Assembly (NCBI GenBank): GCA_029553285.1
Contig: JAKPCO010000073.1
Span: forward strand, 62,001 to 126,000
Source: Methanobacteriota archaeon
GTDB taxonomy: Archaea > Halobacteriota > Methanosarcinia > Methanotrichales > Methanotrichaceae
DNA length: 64,000 nucleotides
Direction of reading: 5' to 3'
Numbering within the stretch: position 1 is the first letter of the stretch; each line of letters begins with the position of its first letter. Below the pieces are notes generated by a model that was not told where the DNA came from, made no database searches, and saw only the letters and a program-made list of their open reading frames with translations. The translations under genes and the position numbers were made by a program. Positions 24,556-33,508 of the stretch are shown here, in pieces.

Positions 24556-25344
24556 TCAAACTGGTTTTCTTGCGGATATCCTCACGCTGCACACAGAGCT
24601 GGATAGATCGGCTTTGCCGATGCTCGCGGGCAGGCACTCAATCGGGAATGGCGACTCTCCGAGGATCGATATATCCTCAAATCCAGCGGATCTTATCGCA
24701 TCGATGTACTCCTCCATAGTCACCGCACCTGCCAGGCATCCTATGTAGGCCTCCCTGGATCTTCTCACCGACTCCGGAATCTCTCCTTTCAGGAGGACAT
24801 CTGATACGATCATCCTGCCTCCAGGCTTCAACACCCTGAAAGCTTCCCTGAAGGCCCTGCGCTTATCAGGAACAAGGTTTATGACGCAGTTGGATATGAC
24901 GACATCGACGTAGTTGTCAGCAACCGGCAGGTTCTCCAGCTCTCCCTGCCTGAAATCCACATTCCTGTATCCGCCCTTCCGCGCGTTCTCCTTTGCCCTC
25001 TCCACCATCTCGCTTGTCATGTCCACGCCGATGACCATCCCCTCGGGACCAACGGCTCTCGCCGCCAGGAAGCAGTCAAAGCCAGCGCCTGATCCCATGT
25101 CGAGCACATATTCGCCCCTCTTCAGTGACGCTGTGGCCAGAGGGTTCCCGCAGCCGAGGCCCAGGTTCGATTCCGGAGGCGCAGAGAGCATATCCTCATC
25201 TGTGTATCCGATTCTCCTGCTTATCTCGGCTGCAGATCCTGTTCCACAGCATGAGCCAGAGCAGCATGATGCCTGCTTCGCGATACGGGAGTATTCATCC
25301 CTCACAGCCCTCTTGATCTCTCTTTCTCCGAGCATGTCAACCAT
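24556..25344 (-). CDS. ArsM-like SAM-dependent methyltransferase
   Basis: 262 residues from the ATG giving MVDMLGEREIKRAVRDEYSR; the longer frame to 25485 is rejected for lack of a ribosome site. The Cys-rich stretch CCSGSCCGTG is near residue 30, followed by SAM motif I VLDMGSGAGFDCFLA and the SNCVINLVPDK cysteine. This pattern is that of arsenite methyltransferases and their relatives, which use conserved cysteines to bind As(III). Activity on arsenic is likely by family but not shown; no ars operon is adjacent. Confidence 0.82.
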   Translation of the reverse strand: MVDMLGEREIKRAVRDEYSRIAKQASCCSGSCCGTGSAAEISRRIGYTDEDMLSAPPESNLGLGCGNPLATASLKRGEYVLDMGSGAGFDCFLAARAVGPEGMVIGVDMTSEMVERAKENARKGGYRNVDFRQGELENLPVADNYVDVVISNCVINLVPDKRRAFREAFRVLKPGGRMIVSDVLLKGEIPESVRRSREAYIGCLAGAVTMEEYIDAIRSAGFEDISILGESPFPIECLPASIGKADLSSSVCSVRISARKPV

Positions 25345-25570
25345 CTTCAGCACCACTTTTGGAGCGTGCACATAACCACGAAAAGTGGCAATACATTCCG
25401 TTGAAGGTATTGGGATATAAGCACACTGTGTCTCAGAATGGCATGCATCTGTCGAGCCCTTTGAGACCGGCTCTACATGCATCATCCTCAGGTATCATGG
25501 GATGTCATCTCCCCGGATGGAAATCCTGGCCAGCAAGGCTTTTATCTCCAGTTATCCGCTTCTAACAGCC

Positions 25571-26386
25571 ATGAGAGATTATGCCATGATTGTCCCATGC
25601 CTCGATGTCAAGGTCGTGGATGGGGTCCCCTCGGTTGTCAAGGGCGTGAAGTTTGTGGACCTGAAGCGCCAGGGCGACCCGGTCGAGTTCGCTCGGCGCT
25701 ACCAGGAGCAGGGCGCTGACGAGCTTGTTTTTCTGGACATCACCGCATCCCATGAGGGGAGAAGGACAATGGTGGATGTCGCCAGGAGGGTTGCGGATGC
25801 TGTTGACATACCCTTCACTGTGGGGGGCGGGATCAGCAGCATTCAGGGCATAAAGGAGATACTCGATGCGGGCGCGGACAGGGTTGGTATCAACACAGCC
25901 GCGGTCAGGGATCCGGATCTGGTCAGGAGCGCAGCCCGGGCGTTCGGCTCGGAGAGGATCACGGTCGCAGTTGACGCCAGGCGGAACACCGAGATAATAC
26001 CAGGAGTGAACGTCTACGAGCTGGAGGATGGAAGCCGCGCATGGTTCGAGGTTGTTATCTACGGAGGGAGAGAGCCAACCGGCATGGATGCCATAGAGTG
26101 GTGCAGGAGGGTGGAGCGGCTCGGAGCCGGCGAGATACTCCCCACCAGTATGGACAGGGACGGCACGAACATCGGATACGATCTGCCGCTCACGAAGGCG
26201 ATATGTGATGCGGTTGACATTCCGGTTACAGCCAGCGGTGGAGCCTCCACACCCCAGCACATACTGGAGGCGTTCACTGCAGGAGGCGCGGACAAGGCTC
26301 TCGCTGCAGGCATGTTCCACCGTGGAGAGTACACAGTCGGTCAGGTCAAGGAGTACCTGAGAGCGAATGGACTTCGCGTAAGGTGA
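25571..26386 (+). CDS. hisF: Imidazole glycerol phosphate synthase cyclase subunit HisF
   Basis: 271 residues from [14 protein letters not shown]; the upstream extension to 25502 overlaps the promoter. TIM barrel with the catalytic aspartates in IVPCLDVK and PTSMDRDGT, and phosphate loops GGGIS and ASGGAS. With HisH it makes imidazole glycerol phosphate and AICAR in histidine synthesis. A TTTTAT box near 25540 suggests a leaderless transcript. No other his gene is adjacent. Confidence 0.95.
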   Translation: MRDYAMIVPCLDVKVVDGVPSVVKGVKFVDLKRQGDPVEFARRYQEQGADELVFLDITASHEGRRTMVDVARRVADAVDIPFTVGGGISSIQGIKEILDAGADRVGINTAAVRDPDLVRSAARAFGSERITVAVDARRNTEIIPGVNVYELEDGSRAWFEVVIYGGREPTGMDAIEWCRRVERLGAGEILPTSMDRDGTNIGYDLPLTKAICDAVDIPVTASGGASTPQHILEAFTAGGADKALAAGMFHRGEYTVGQVKEYLRANGLRVR

Positions 26387-26458
26387 TGGATACAAATTAT
26401 GCTGGACGATCGAGCAGCTAAGGCGACAGAAATAAGCGGGAGTTATTGAGGAGCGTTC

Positions 26459-26494
26459 GTGGCGCAAACTCCGGCCTTCAGGCCGGGATGCCAC
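26459..26494 (+). repeat. CTTCAGG-loop hairpin, second copy
   Basis: CCGGCC-TTCA-GGCCGG (26471-26486) enclosed by GTGGC/GCCAC. It is the same design as the hairpin at 14174. It lies 73 bases beyond the hisF stop. It could be an insertion-sequence end remnant or a terminator; no transposase is present. Confidence 0.4.
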
Positions 26495-26606
26495 AAAAAC
26501 TCCAGCATGCATCGTCTGGAAATGGCCTCGAAAAATATGTAAAATTATATGACCATCATCAAAAAAACAGAGGCTGCGTGGTTCACAGAACCAGCAAACT
26601 CCTTGT

Positions 26607-26632
26607 ACAAAAGCTGAAGGTCTTCAGACCTT
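26607..26632 (-). terminator. Terminator of the TRAM gene
   Basis: On the minus strand AAGGTC-TGAA-GACCTT followed by CAGCTTTTG. The stem overlaps the TRAM stop codon itself. Confidence 0.55.
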
Positions 26633-26848
26633 GTGGCCAATCGCGAAGCGGCGCATCACACGGTCGATCTGTATCCTTACCTGATCCCCAACCTGGGTAT
26701 CCGGGACAAAGATAACGAAGCCTTCAACCCTTGCGATACCGTCCCCTTCACGGGCGATATCCTCGATCTTCACGTTGTACTCGCTGCCAACAGCCACCGG
26801 GGCAGAAGGAGCAGAGCCACGAGAAAATCCTTCCTCACTTCTAAACAA
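26624..26848 (-). CDS. TRAM domain RNA-binding protein
   Basis: 74 residues. A flexible N-terminus (MFRSEEGFSRGSAPSAPVAV) leads into a single TRAM beta-barrel: EYNVKIEDIAREGDGIARVE and GFVIFVPDTQVGDQVRIQI. Stand-alone archaeal TRAM proteins act as RNA chaperones, cold-responsive in methanogens. It is transcribed alone and ends in a hairpin that overlaps its stop. Confidence 0.93.
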   Translation of the reverse strand: MFRSEEGFSRGSAPSAPVAVGSEYNVKIEDIAREGDGIARVEGFVIFVPDTQVGDQVRIQIDRVMRRFAIGHKV

Positions 26849-26969
26849 TTCTTCACCGTCCTTAGCGAAAAACTACACAGAGTTTTTGCGCGTTCATAAC
26901 TCTGAAATACTGGTATTAAAACCTTTTGCCATGCATGATGCGATCTGGATGTCGTCTCTGCAGAATAGG

Positions 26970-27067
26970 TGCCGGGGGCGGGATTCGAGCCCGCGACTTC
27001 CAGATGACCCAGGCGCCTCTGGCTTACCCTATGAGTCTGGCGCCCTAACCAGCTAGGCCACCCCGGC
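26970..27067 (-). tRNA. Elongator tRNA-Met(CAU) with a 24-nt intron
   Basis: Acceptor GCCGGGG/CCCCGGC with discriminator A; D stem GCC/GGC; anticodon stem CCAGA/TCTGG; T arm GCGGG-CTCGAAT-CCCGC. The 24-base intron (27006-27029) follows position 37. Bulge-helix-bulge: central helix CTCA/TGGG, bulges TAG and TCA, inner GG(U)/(G)CC. The spliced loop is CTCATAA, anticodon CAT. The sequence fits elongator methionine better than initiator; an isoleucine-2 (modified CAU) identity is less likely but not excluded. Confidence 0.9.
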
Positions 27068-27104
27068 CCGGAGAGAGCCCTCGTTCGAGATCTTACATAA
27101 GGTT

Positions 27105-27144
27105 TGTGCTCAGGTCGTGTACTCGTATACACGACCTGTGCTCA
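27105..27144. repeat. Collapsed terminal-repeat palindrome with 8-bp direct repeats
   Basis: CAGGTCGTGTA (27111-27121) and TACACGACCTG (27128-27138) are perfect inverted repeats that match the ends of the 245-bp element at 20362. TGTGCTCA occurs directly on both sides (27105-27112 and 27137-27144). It looks like two element ends joined without the interior. Confidence 0.6.
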
Positions 27145-27314
27145 AAGATCAATGTAAAAGAATCTCAGCACGTTCCGGTTCCTGACAGCCTGACGAGATG
27201 GCTGGGAGCCTCTGGAGATATCCGTGAACACTCCATGGCCGGGCGCAGGGTCTCAGCGGTTCGAGCACCTCTCCTGAGATAATTATTTCTCGATCGGCTC
27301 AGAGCCATCATGTG

Positions 27315-28580
27315 ATGGAGCTTAGCATCTCTGGATCTGTCAGTGATACCCTCGCAGGAAGGACAGTGGCTCTGGGCGTCACAGGAAGCATCGCGGCCGT
27401 GAGGACAGTCGATCTGGTGCGCGACCTGATCAGGCGCGGCGCGGATGTGCATTGCGTGATGTCAGAGGCGGCGCAGAGGATACTGCATCCCCATGCGCTT
27501 GAGTACGCCAGTGGCAATCCGGTCATCACGGAGATAACCGGCCGCGTCGAGCATGTGGAGCTGTGCGGGGTTGAGGGGCGCGCGGATATGCTTCTGATAG
27601 CCCCTGCCACAGCGAACACGATTGGAAAGATCGCGTGCGGCATAGACGATACGCCGGTCACGACCTTCGCGACCACAGCGATAGGAAGCGGAAAGCCGGT
27701 CGCTGTCGTGCCTGCGATGCACGAGGCCATGTACCGTCACCCTGCGGTTATCGAAAATCTGAAAAGGCTGAGATCAATGGGGGTTGTGTGCATAGATCCC
27801 AGGATCGAGGAGTCGAAGGCGAAGATTGCGGAAAACGCAAGGATCGTCGCCGAGGTCGAGCGGATTCTGGGGCCTGGAGATCTGAGATCGAGGCGCGTTC
27901 TTGTGACGAGCGGCGCAACCGCTGAGAGCATCGATCCGATCAGGATAATAACAAACCGCGCCTCAGGAAGAACCGGCGTGGAGATAGCACGCGAGGCCTA
28001 CAGGCGCGGCGCAGAGGTGACTGTAGTTCACAGAGCCAGGCTGGGTCTGCCCTTTAGGGAGATATACGTCGAGAGCGCTCAGGATATGCTCGACGCTGTT
28101 ATGAAAGAGCTCTCCACAGGGTACGACGCACTGATAGGCGCAGCAGCCGTCGGGGACTTCACTGTGGACACAGAGCAGAGAAAGATCAAATCAAAGGATG
28201 AGATCGTCCTGAGGCTCAGGCCTGCCCCAAAGATACTGAGATCTGTACGCTCAGTGCATCCGGATCTCACGATCATAGGGTTCAAGGCCGAGACGTTCGT
28301 GAGCGATGAGGATCTGATGAGAAGCGCCCGCGAATCCATGAATGCATCGCGCCTGAATCTCGTGATCGCGAACGATGTGGGTGCAGGGGGAATGGGCACA
28401 GACGATAACAGGGTTCTGATTGTGAGAGAGGATGGCTCTCATGCAGAGGTCTCAGGGAAGAAGAGCATCATAGCGAGAAGTGTGATCGATGAGCTTGTGA
28501 GGATCCTGAATGATAGAGATCATGGATGCAGTGAAGCGCGCAAACTGCAGTGGTCAAGCTCACCAGGAGAGACTCGCTGA
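27315..28580 (+). CDS. coaBC: Phosphopantothenoylcysteine decarboxylase / synthetase CoaBC
   Basis: 421 residues. The N-terminal flavoprotein decarboxylase half has VALGVTGSIAAVRTVDLVRD and PAMHEAMYRHP with the catalytic histidine. The C-terminal synthetase half begins VLVTSGATAESIDPIRIITN and includes GAAAVGDF and NDVGAGGMGTDDN. It makes 4'-phosphopantetheine from phosphopantothenate and cysteine. The ATG lacks a ribosome site. It overlaps pantoate kinase by 71 bases. With the next two genes it gives the archaeal route to CoA. Confidence 0.95.
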   Translation: MELSISGSVSDTLAGRTVALGVTGSIAAVRTVDLVRDLIRRGADVHCVMSEAAQRILHPHALEYASGNPVITEITGRVEHVELCGVEGRADMLLIAPATANTIGKIACGIDDTPVTTFATTAIGSGKPVAVVPAMHEAMYRHPAVIENLKRLRSMGVVCIDPRIEESKAKIAENARIVAEVERILGPGDLRSRRVLVTSGATAESIDPIRIITNRASGRTGVEIAREAYRRGAEVTVVHRARLGLPFREIYVESAQDMLDAVMKELSTGYDALIGAAAVGDFTVDTEQRKIKSKDEIVLRLRPAPKILRSVRSVHPDLTIIGFKAETFVSDEDLMRSARESMNASRLNLVIANDVGAGGMGTDDNRVLIVREDGSHAEVSGKKSIIARSVIDELVRILNDRDHGCSEARKLQWSSSPGETR

Positions 28581-29424
28581 GCTGGCGAGGGCCACGGTCC
28601 CGGGGCATGTGACAGGATTCTTCGCAGCAAGGCGCGAGGAGGATCCTCTTGCATCCGGCTCCATAGGCTGCGGGTTCACCCTCGGGCTCCTCGCAAGGAC
28701 CACGGTGAGCGTAGCAGATTCAACCCGGATAATCATCAACGGTCAGCCATCAGATGCGCCTGTGAGCAGACATGTCGTCGAATCGCTGGCGCCGTCGCCT
28801 GTGAGGGTCGAGACAGAGCTGGATATGATCATGGGCGCTGGATTCGGGGCGAGCGGCGCAGGAGCACTTGGCTGTGCATACGCGCTGAACCAGCTCTTCG
28901 ACCTGGGGCTGACTTCGAACCAGGTCGCCTCGGTCGCGCATCGCGCGGAGGTCCTGAGCGGCACAGGCCTCGGGGATGTCATAGCGCAGAACACCGGCGG
29001 CCTCGTCATCCGCATAGCACACGGTGCCCCGGGCAGGGGCGTTGTCGACAGGATTCCAGTTCCGGGAACAAAGATCTACGCTGTTGTGAGGGGGCCCATC
29101 CCGACCAGGGAGGTGCTCATGGATGCGAGCGTGATGAAAAGAATCAATGATGCTGGTGAGAGGGCTGTGAAGGAGATCCTCCGCAGGCCGACTCTGATGG
29201 AGTTCATGCGCCTTTCGAGGAGATTCACATATGAGATAGAGCTGGCGAGCTCATGGGCGCTGGATGCCATAGAGGCAGTCGAATCTGCGGGTGGAATGGC
29301 GAGCATGATAATGCTTGGCGACTCTGTTTTTGCAGTGGGTGGGGATGAGTGCAGGGAGGCGCTTCAGCATTTCGGAGATGTGATCGAGACAGAGATCGTT
29401 CATAGGGGGCCTCTGCTTGACTGA
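28510..29424 (+). CDS. Pantoate kinase (archaeal GHMP kinase)
   Basis: 304 residues. Phosphate-loop region GAGFGASGAGALGCAYALN near residue 115 and the N-terminal VPGHVTGFF stretch match archaeal pantoate kinase. It makes phosphopantoate, which phosphopantothenate synthetase uses next; this replaces bacterial PanC/PanK. The ATG has GAGG seven bases upstream, but the first 27 codons lie inside coaBC and a later start is possible. Confidence 0.9.
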   Translation: MIEIMDAVKRANCSGQAHQERLAELARATVPGHVTGFFAARREEDPLASGSIGCGFTLGLLARTTVSVADSTRIIINGQPSDAPVSRHVVESLAPSPVRVETELDMIMGAGFGASGAGALGCAYALNQLFDLGLTSNQVASVAHRAEVLSGTGLGDVIAQNTGGLVIRIAHGAPGRGVVDRIPVPGTKIYAVVRGPIPTREVLMDASVMKRINDAGERAVKEILRRPTLMEFMRLSRRFTYEIELASSWALDAIEAVESAGGMASMIMLGDSVFAVGGDECREALQHFGDVIETEIVHRGPLLD

Positions 29425-30208
29425 GATACCGAAATCGCATCCCAGATACGCATCACTCATGACGCGCGAGAGGATCGCGGAGGGCGTGAGGAATGGGATA
29501 ACAAGCATTCAAGGCCTGATCGCCCAGGGCAGGGGCGAGGCGTTCGATTACATCATCGGCGAGAGGACGATGGTCTCCGCGGATCGGGCAGCACTCGCAG
29601 CAGCGGCAGCCCTTCTGATCGCGAAGAGGCCGGCGATCAGCGTTAATGGGAATGTCGCAGCTCTTGTCCCCGGAGAGATGGTGGAGCTTGCATCTCTCCT
29701 GAATGCTCCCCTGGAGGTGAACCTCTTTCACAGGAGCGAGGAGAGGGTGAGGAGGATCGCAGATCTCCTCAGATCGCACGGCGCGAGCCTGGTGCTCGGA
29801 GAGAATCCTGACTGCAGGATACCAGGACTGGAGCACAGCCGCGCGCTGGCAACGAGGGGCGGCATATATGATGCGGATGCTGTGCTGATACCCCTCGAGG
29901 ACGGTGACAGGTGCGAGGCGCTTGTGGGGATGGGGAAGACTGTGATAGCTGTGGACCTCAATCCCCTCTCAAGGACATCGATGATGGCAAGCATCACGAT
30001 CGTGGACAACATAACAAGAGCTGTGCCGAATCTCATGGGGAAGATAAGATCTCTCTCAGGGACCCCCGCAGAGCATCTTCAGACTGTGCTGAGGGATTAC
30101 AGCAACAGGGACACATTGAGGGATGCTCTGCTCGAGATGCGTGAGTATCTAACCGCAAGAATGAATGAGCTGGATGGTGTACAGGGATCAGCCGGTAAGC
30201 AGATATGA
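29417..30208 (+). CDS. Phosphopantothenate synthetase (archaeal, DUF137)
   Basis: 263 residues. TTG start overlapping the previous stop. IPKSHPRYASLMTRERIAEG near the N-terminus, SVNGNVAALVPGEMVEL, LFHRSEERV and VDLNPLSRTS are typical of the archaeal phosphopantothenate synthetase. It joins phosphopantoate and beta-alanine with ATP. Together with pantoate kinase and CoaBC it forms one overlapping operon for CoA. Confidence 0.93.
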   Translation: MTEIPKSHPRYASLMTRERIAEGVRNGITSIQGLIAQGRGEAFDYIIGERTMVSADRAALAAAAALLIAKRPAISVNGNVAALVPGEMVELASLLNAPLEVNLFHRSEERVRRIADLLRSHGASLVLGENPDCRIPGLEHSRALATRGGIYDADAVLIPLEDGDRCEALVGMGKTVIAVDLNPLSRTSMMASITIVDNITRAVPNLMGKIRSLSGTPAEHLQTVLRDYSNRDTLRDALLEMREYLTARMNELDGVQGSAGKQI

Positions 30209-30395
30209 GCGAGTCCATGAGCAGGTCCTGCTCTCGATGACTGAACATGCTCTCAGAAACCTGCGGGCGCAATGGTACAGGATCTCATGCCTCCGAACTC
30301 AATGGATTGCGAGAACAAAAAGGTGCTGCTATCTCCCTTGCTGTATCCCTGAGCGCCCGCAAACAATATCTCTGAGATCATCTTGAGATCACATC

Positions 30396-30587
30396 ATGGA
30401 TAGAAAGCAGCTGGAGATAATAACAAGCACCGGCATGGTTCTGGCACTGATAGCCATGTTGATTGCGATACAGCTTGTGCTCCCCGAGACCCTCAGGCCC
30501 CTTGGTTTCGTCGGGGCTGTGGCTCTTTACATAATCCTGATGTCGCTGATCGGACTCCGGCTTGTCGGTGCATGCCAGCAGATCTAA
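30396..30587 (+). CDS. Small two-helix membrane protein, 63 residues
   Basis: Two hydrophobic helices (GMVLALIAMLIAIQLVLP and GFVGAVALYIILMSLIGLRL) joined by a short turn. The family is not recognised. It sits alone upstream of sepF by 36 bases, so co-transcription with cell-division gene sepF is plausible. There is no ribosome site ahead of the ATG. The 187-base gap before it holds no other feature I can support. Confidence 0.55.
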   Translation: MDRKQLEIITSTGMVLALIAMLIAIQLVLPETLRPLGFVGAVALYIILMSLIGLRLVGACQQI

Positions 30588-30623
30588 ATATAATAATAAT
30601 CATCACATCCCTGAGGGTTTGAG

Positions 30624-30983
30624 ATGGTGAAGTTCCTTGAAAGACTGATGGGCAGGCCTGCCACAGATGAGTATGTGGAGGTGGACCTGGGCCAGTTCGA
30701 GGACGAGCCTGAGAGTCCCAGGGCGTATCTCAGAGTGGCCGAGCTCACGTCTCTCGATGTGCTGCCGGAGATAAAGCAGGAGATACGATCCCGCAATATA
30801 CTGCTGGTTGATATAGCGCCCATGAAGAGGGACAAGGCATCTCTGGACAGGGCGATAGGCGAGCTGAGGAAGATCGTCGAGGATATGGCTGGAGATATAG
30901 CCGGAGTTGGAGACGATCTGGTCGTAATAGTTCCGAGTGGCATAAGGATCGACAGGGAGAAGGTTGTGGGAGGAAGAGATTGA
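30624..30983 (+). CDS. sepF: SepF-like cell division protein
   Basis: 119 residues. N-terminal amphipathic membrane anchor (MVKFLERLMGR), acidic linker, then the SepF core with DIAPMKRDKASLDRAIGELR and GDIAGVGDDLVVIVPSGIRI. Archaeal SepF tethers FtsZ to the membrane at the division site. The coding end overlaps the ZPR1 gene. No ftsZ is in the window. Confidence 0.9.
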   Translation: MVKFLERLMGRPATDEYVEVDLGQFEDEPESPRAYLRVAELTSLDVLPEIKQEIRSRNILLVDIAPMKRDKASLDRAIGELRKIVEDMAGDIAGVGDDLVVIVPSGIRIDREKVVGGRD

Positions 30984-31555
30984 AGCTCAAGACGAAGGCG
31001 AGCTGCCCCATGTGCGGGGCGACGATGGAGTTCAACTGGGAGACGACAGAGCTGCCATACTTCGGGGATGCTCTGATCATCGCAGGGGTCTGCGAGTGCG
31101 GCTTCAGGCACAGCGATACGATGCTCCTGAGCCAGCGAGAGCCGTGCAGGCACACTCTTGTGGTCAGGGAGCTAGAGGACCTGAACGCCAGGGTTCTCAG
31201 ATCCTCCAGCGGCACGATCCACATACCTGAGATAGGCGTGGATATCGAGCCAGGATATGCATCTGAGGCTTACATAACAAACATCGAGGGTGTTCTAGTC
31301 AGGGTGAAGGGCATAGTCGAGTTCGCAACGAACGCGGCAAGACAGGCCAGGGATATGGAGAGGACCGCAAAGGGCGAGGAGATCCTCTCGAAGATAGAGA
31401 TGGCGCTCAGGGGCGAGTTCAGCCTCACGGTGATCCTGGAGGATCCGTTCGGAAACAGCGCCATAATATCGGATCACGTTGTGGCAACACCTCTGTCCAT
31501 AGAGGAGGCCAGCACTCTGAAGACGGGCATGATAGTTCTTGATCTCTCCGAGTGA
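30980..31555 (+). CDS. ZPR1-type zinc finger protein
   Basis: 191 residues. TTG start overlapping the sepF stop, with GGAGG six bases upstream. The zinc finger CPMCGATMEFNW...CECGF is near residues 9 to 46, followed by the ZPR1 beta domain (RVLRSSSGTIHIPEIGVDIE; VKGIVEFATNAARQ; ILEDPFGNSAI). Eukaryotic ZPR1 assists folding of elongation factor 1A; archaeal single-domain forms may do the same. Confidence 0.9.
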   Translation: MKLKTKASCPMCGATMEFNWETTELPYFGDALIIAGVCECGFRHSDTMLLSQREPCRHTLVVRELEDLNARVLRSSSGTIHIPEIGVDIEPGYASEAYITNIEGVLVRVKGIVEFATNAARQARDMERTAKGEEILSKIEMALRGEFSLTVILEDPFGNSAIISDHVVATPLSIEEASTLKTGMIVLDLSE

Positions 31556-31557
31556 GC

Positions 31558-32445
31558 ATGCTGATACTCAGTGGCGGCACAGGCACACCAAAACTGCTTC
31601 GCGGCCTTGCAAGGCTCCTGGATCCCGAGGAGATCACGGTCGTTGTCAACACAGCCGAGGACCTCTGGGTCTCCGGGAACCTCGTATCCCCTGACCTGGA
31701 TACTGTCATCTACACCCTGGCAGGGTTAATAGATGAAGAGAGATGGTGGGGCATCAGGGGGGACAGCTTCATCACGCACACCCGTCTGAGAGAACTGGGT
31801 GTGAGAGAGAGGCTCGCAATAGGCGATGTTGACAGGGCATTTCATATCCTCCGATCCAATGTTATTCGCAGAGGGGGCACGCTCAGCGATGCCACCGGGA
31901 TGCTGAGAGAAGCGCTGGGGATCAGGTCCAGTGTATTCCCGATGAGCGATGAGAGAGTATCCACGATCATCAAAACACCACTGGGCGAGATGCATTTCCA
32001 GGAGTTCTGGGTCGAGAGGCGGGGTGAGCCCGAGGTCCTGGGCATTCGCTTTGATGGCATCGATGATGCGAGACCCAGCAGCGGATTCCTTGAGGCCCTC
32101 AGAAAAGAGGAGACGGTCGTAATCGGACCCAGCAACCCGGTGACAAGCATCGGCCCGATCCTCTCGCTGAAGGGCGTGAGGGATGCGATTGCGGAGAAGA
32201 CGACAGTGGCTGTGAGCCCCCTCGATGGAGACAGGCCTTTCAGCGGGCCTGCGGCCAGGTTCATGAGGGCTGTGGGGGTCGAGCCGAACGATGAGGGCGT
32301 TATCTCGATTCTGGGAGAGGTGGATCATTTCATTGTATCGATGAGCAGCAGCTATCAAGGAAGATGCATACGCGCTGACACGCGCATCGATAGCATGGAG
32401 GATAGCATAAGGCTCGCGAAGGAGATAGTGAGGCTCGCAGGATGA
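31558..32445 (+). CDS. cofD: 2-phospho-L-lactate transferase CofD (F420 biosynthesis)
   Basis: 295 residues from MLILSGGTGTPKLLRGLARL; a GTG two codons earlier overlaps the ZPR1 stop and is an alternative. Also NTAEDLWVSGNLVSPDLDTV, GPSNPVTSIGPIL and SPLDGDRPFSGPA. It transfers the phospholactyl group onto the deazaflavin Fo to form F420-0, the cofactor later used by npdG here. Confidence 0.95.
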   Translation: MLILSGGTGTPKLLRGLARLLDPEEITVVVNTAEDLWVSGNLVSPDLDTVIYTLAGLIDEERWWGIRGDSFITHTRLRELGVRERLAIGDVDRAFHILRSNVIRRGGTLSDATGMLREALGIRSSVFPMSDERVSTIIKTPLGEMHFQEFWVERRGEPEVLGIRFDGIDDARPSSGFLEALRKEETVVIGPSNPVTSIGPILSLKGVRDAIAEKTTVAVSPLDGDRPFSGPAARFMRAVGVEPNDEGVISILGEVDHFIVSMSSSYQGRCIRADTRIDSMEDSIRLAKEIVRLAG

Positions 32446-32459
32446 GTGCGTCATTTCAT

Positions 32460-32548
32460 CTCAGAGGTCCATGTCAGCTCAGAGGTCCAAGCGCGAACGA
32501 AATCTTTCGGGGGAGCCACAGGTCTGCAAATTACAAGGGACCTCTGAG
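32460..32548 (+). promoter_or_regulatory. Leader with two identical arms competing for one partner
   Basis: CTCAGAGGTCC occurs at 32460-32470 and again at 32478-32488; its reverse complement GGACCTCTGAG is at 32538-32548, 24 bases before the marker-12 ATG. Either upstream arm could pair with the downstream arm, giving alternative hairpins. A short CGAAA-TC-TTTCG hairpin sits in the loop. Confidence 0.55.
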
Positions 32549-32572
32549 ACCCTCGCATGAGAAGGAGAGCAC

Positions 32573-33508
32573 ATGTTCATAGGTGTCGACCACGGGACGA
32601 GAGCGATAAGGTTTGCGGACCATCATGGTGATGGCATCGCAATACCCAGATCAGAGGCTGGATCCCTCAGGCCGGAGGAGATACTGAAAAGGATCGAGGA
32701 TCATTTTCATGGATCTTTCGATCTCGTGGCGCTCTGCTACTCGATGGGCGACGGCATAACGCGCATAACCAGGATACAGGATGCTGAGAACAGGGGGCTC
32801 GCCAGGCTCAGCGGTGCAGGGATCGAGGTGGGTGGCGGGACCAGGGTGTACGAGGCGATGGCGATCTCTGGCTGGCCGGTGGTCCTGCTCCCGGGCATAC
32901 ACAGGGGCTCCAGAATAGACGCCAGGATGAAGGTCTTTTCGCATGGAGCAAGCCCTGAGAAGGTCGGCCTCGGGTACTATGTGGTGCGCAGGGGTGTGGG
33001 GAATGCTGTGATAGCGGATGCGAGCTCCAACACAGTCACGATCGGCATAAACGAGGGGAGGATCACCGGCGCGATAGATGCGCCGATATTCGCCCCGGGG
33101 CTGCTTCAGGGGCCGCTGGATGTCGATGCGATACGGGCTGTTGATGATGGATTGATGACAGCGAATGAGGCATTCTCGCATGGCGGCATCCTCAGAAGGA
33201 TGAATCTGTCGGAGGATGACGATCTCGCGCTTGAGACCCTGGCGCTCTTCGCAGCGATGGAGATGAGCGCGATGTCTGTTCTTCTCAGAGACCTCGGCGC
33301 TGGATCTCCGGATATGTTTCTTGCAGGAGACCCTGCTGCTCGTATCGCCAAACGTGTCTCTGAGCTTCTCGGCACCGATGTCATCCCTCTGCCATCATTT
33401 GCTTCGGCCACCGGCTGCGCCTGGATCGCAGAAGATATATCCGCAGGGATGAGATCCATAATGGGGATAGATGTCGATGAACGTGTTTTCAGACAGCATG
33501 AGATATGA
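32573..33508 (+). CDS. Methanogenesis marker protein 12 (DUF1464 type)
   Basis: 311 residues. An ASKHA-like nucleotide-binding architecture: MFIGVDHGTRAIRFADHHG start, SMGDGITRITRIQDAENRGL, GVGNAVIADASSNTVTIGIN and a C-terminal ASATGCAWIAEDI. It matches the group conserved in methanogens as marker 12, whose function is not established. GGAG lies five bases before the ATG. The unusual leader at 32460 precedes it. Confidence 0.88.
   Translation: MFIGVDHGTRAIRFADHHGDGIAIPRSEAGSLRPEEILKRIEDHFHGSFDLVALCYSMGDGITRITRIQDAENRGLARLSGAGIEVGGGTRVYEAMAISGWPVVLLPGIHRGSRIDARMKVFSHGASPEKVGLGYYVVRRGVGNAVIADASSNTVTIGINEGRITGAIDAPIFAPGLLQGPLDVDAIRAVDDGLMTANEAFSHGGILRRMNLSEDDDLALETLALFAAMEMSAMSVLLRDLGAGSPDMFLAGDPAARIAKRVSELLGTDVIPLPSFASATGCAWIAEDISAGMRSIMGIDVDERVFRQHEI

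Noticed and set aside
25345-25485. 47-codon N-terminal extension of the ArsM-like gene
   Set aside because: No ribosome site, composition unlike the family, and the conserved protein begins at the ATG at 25344.
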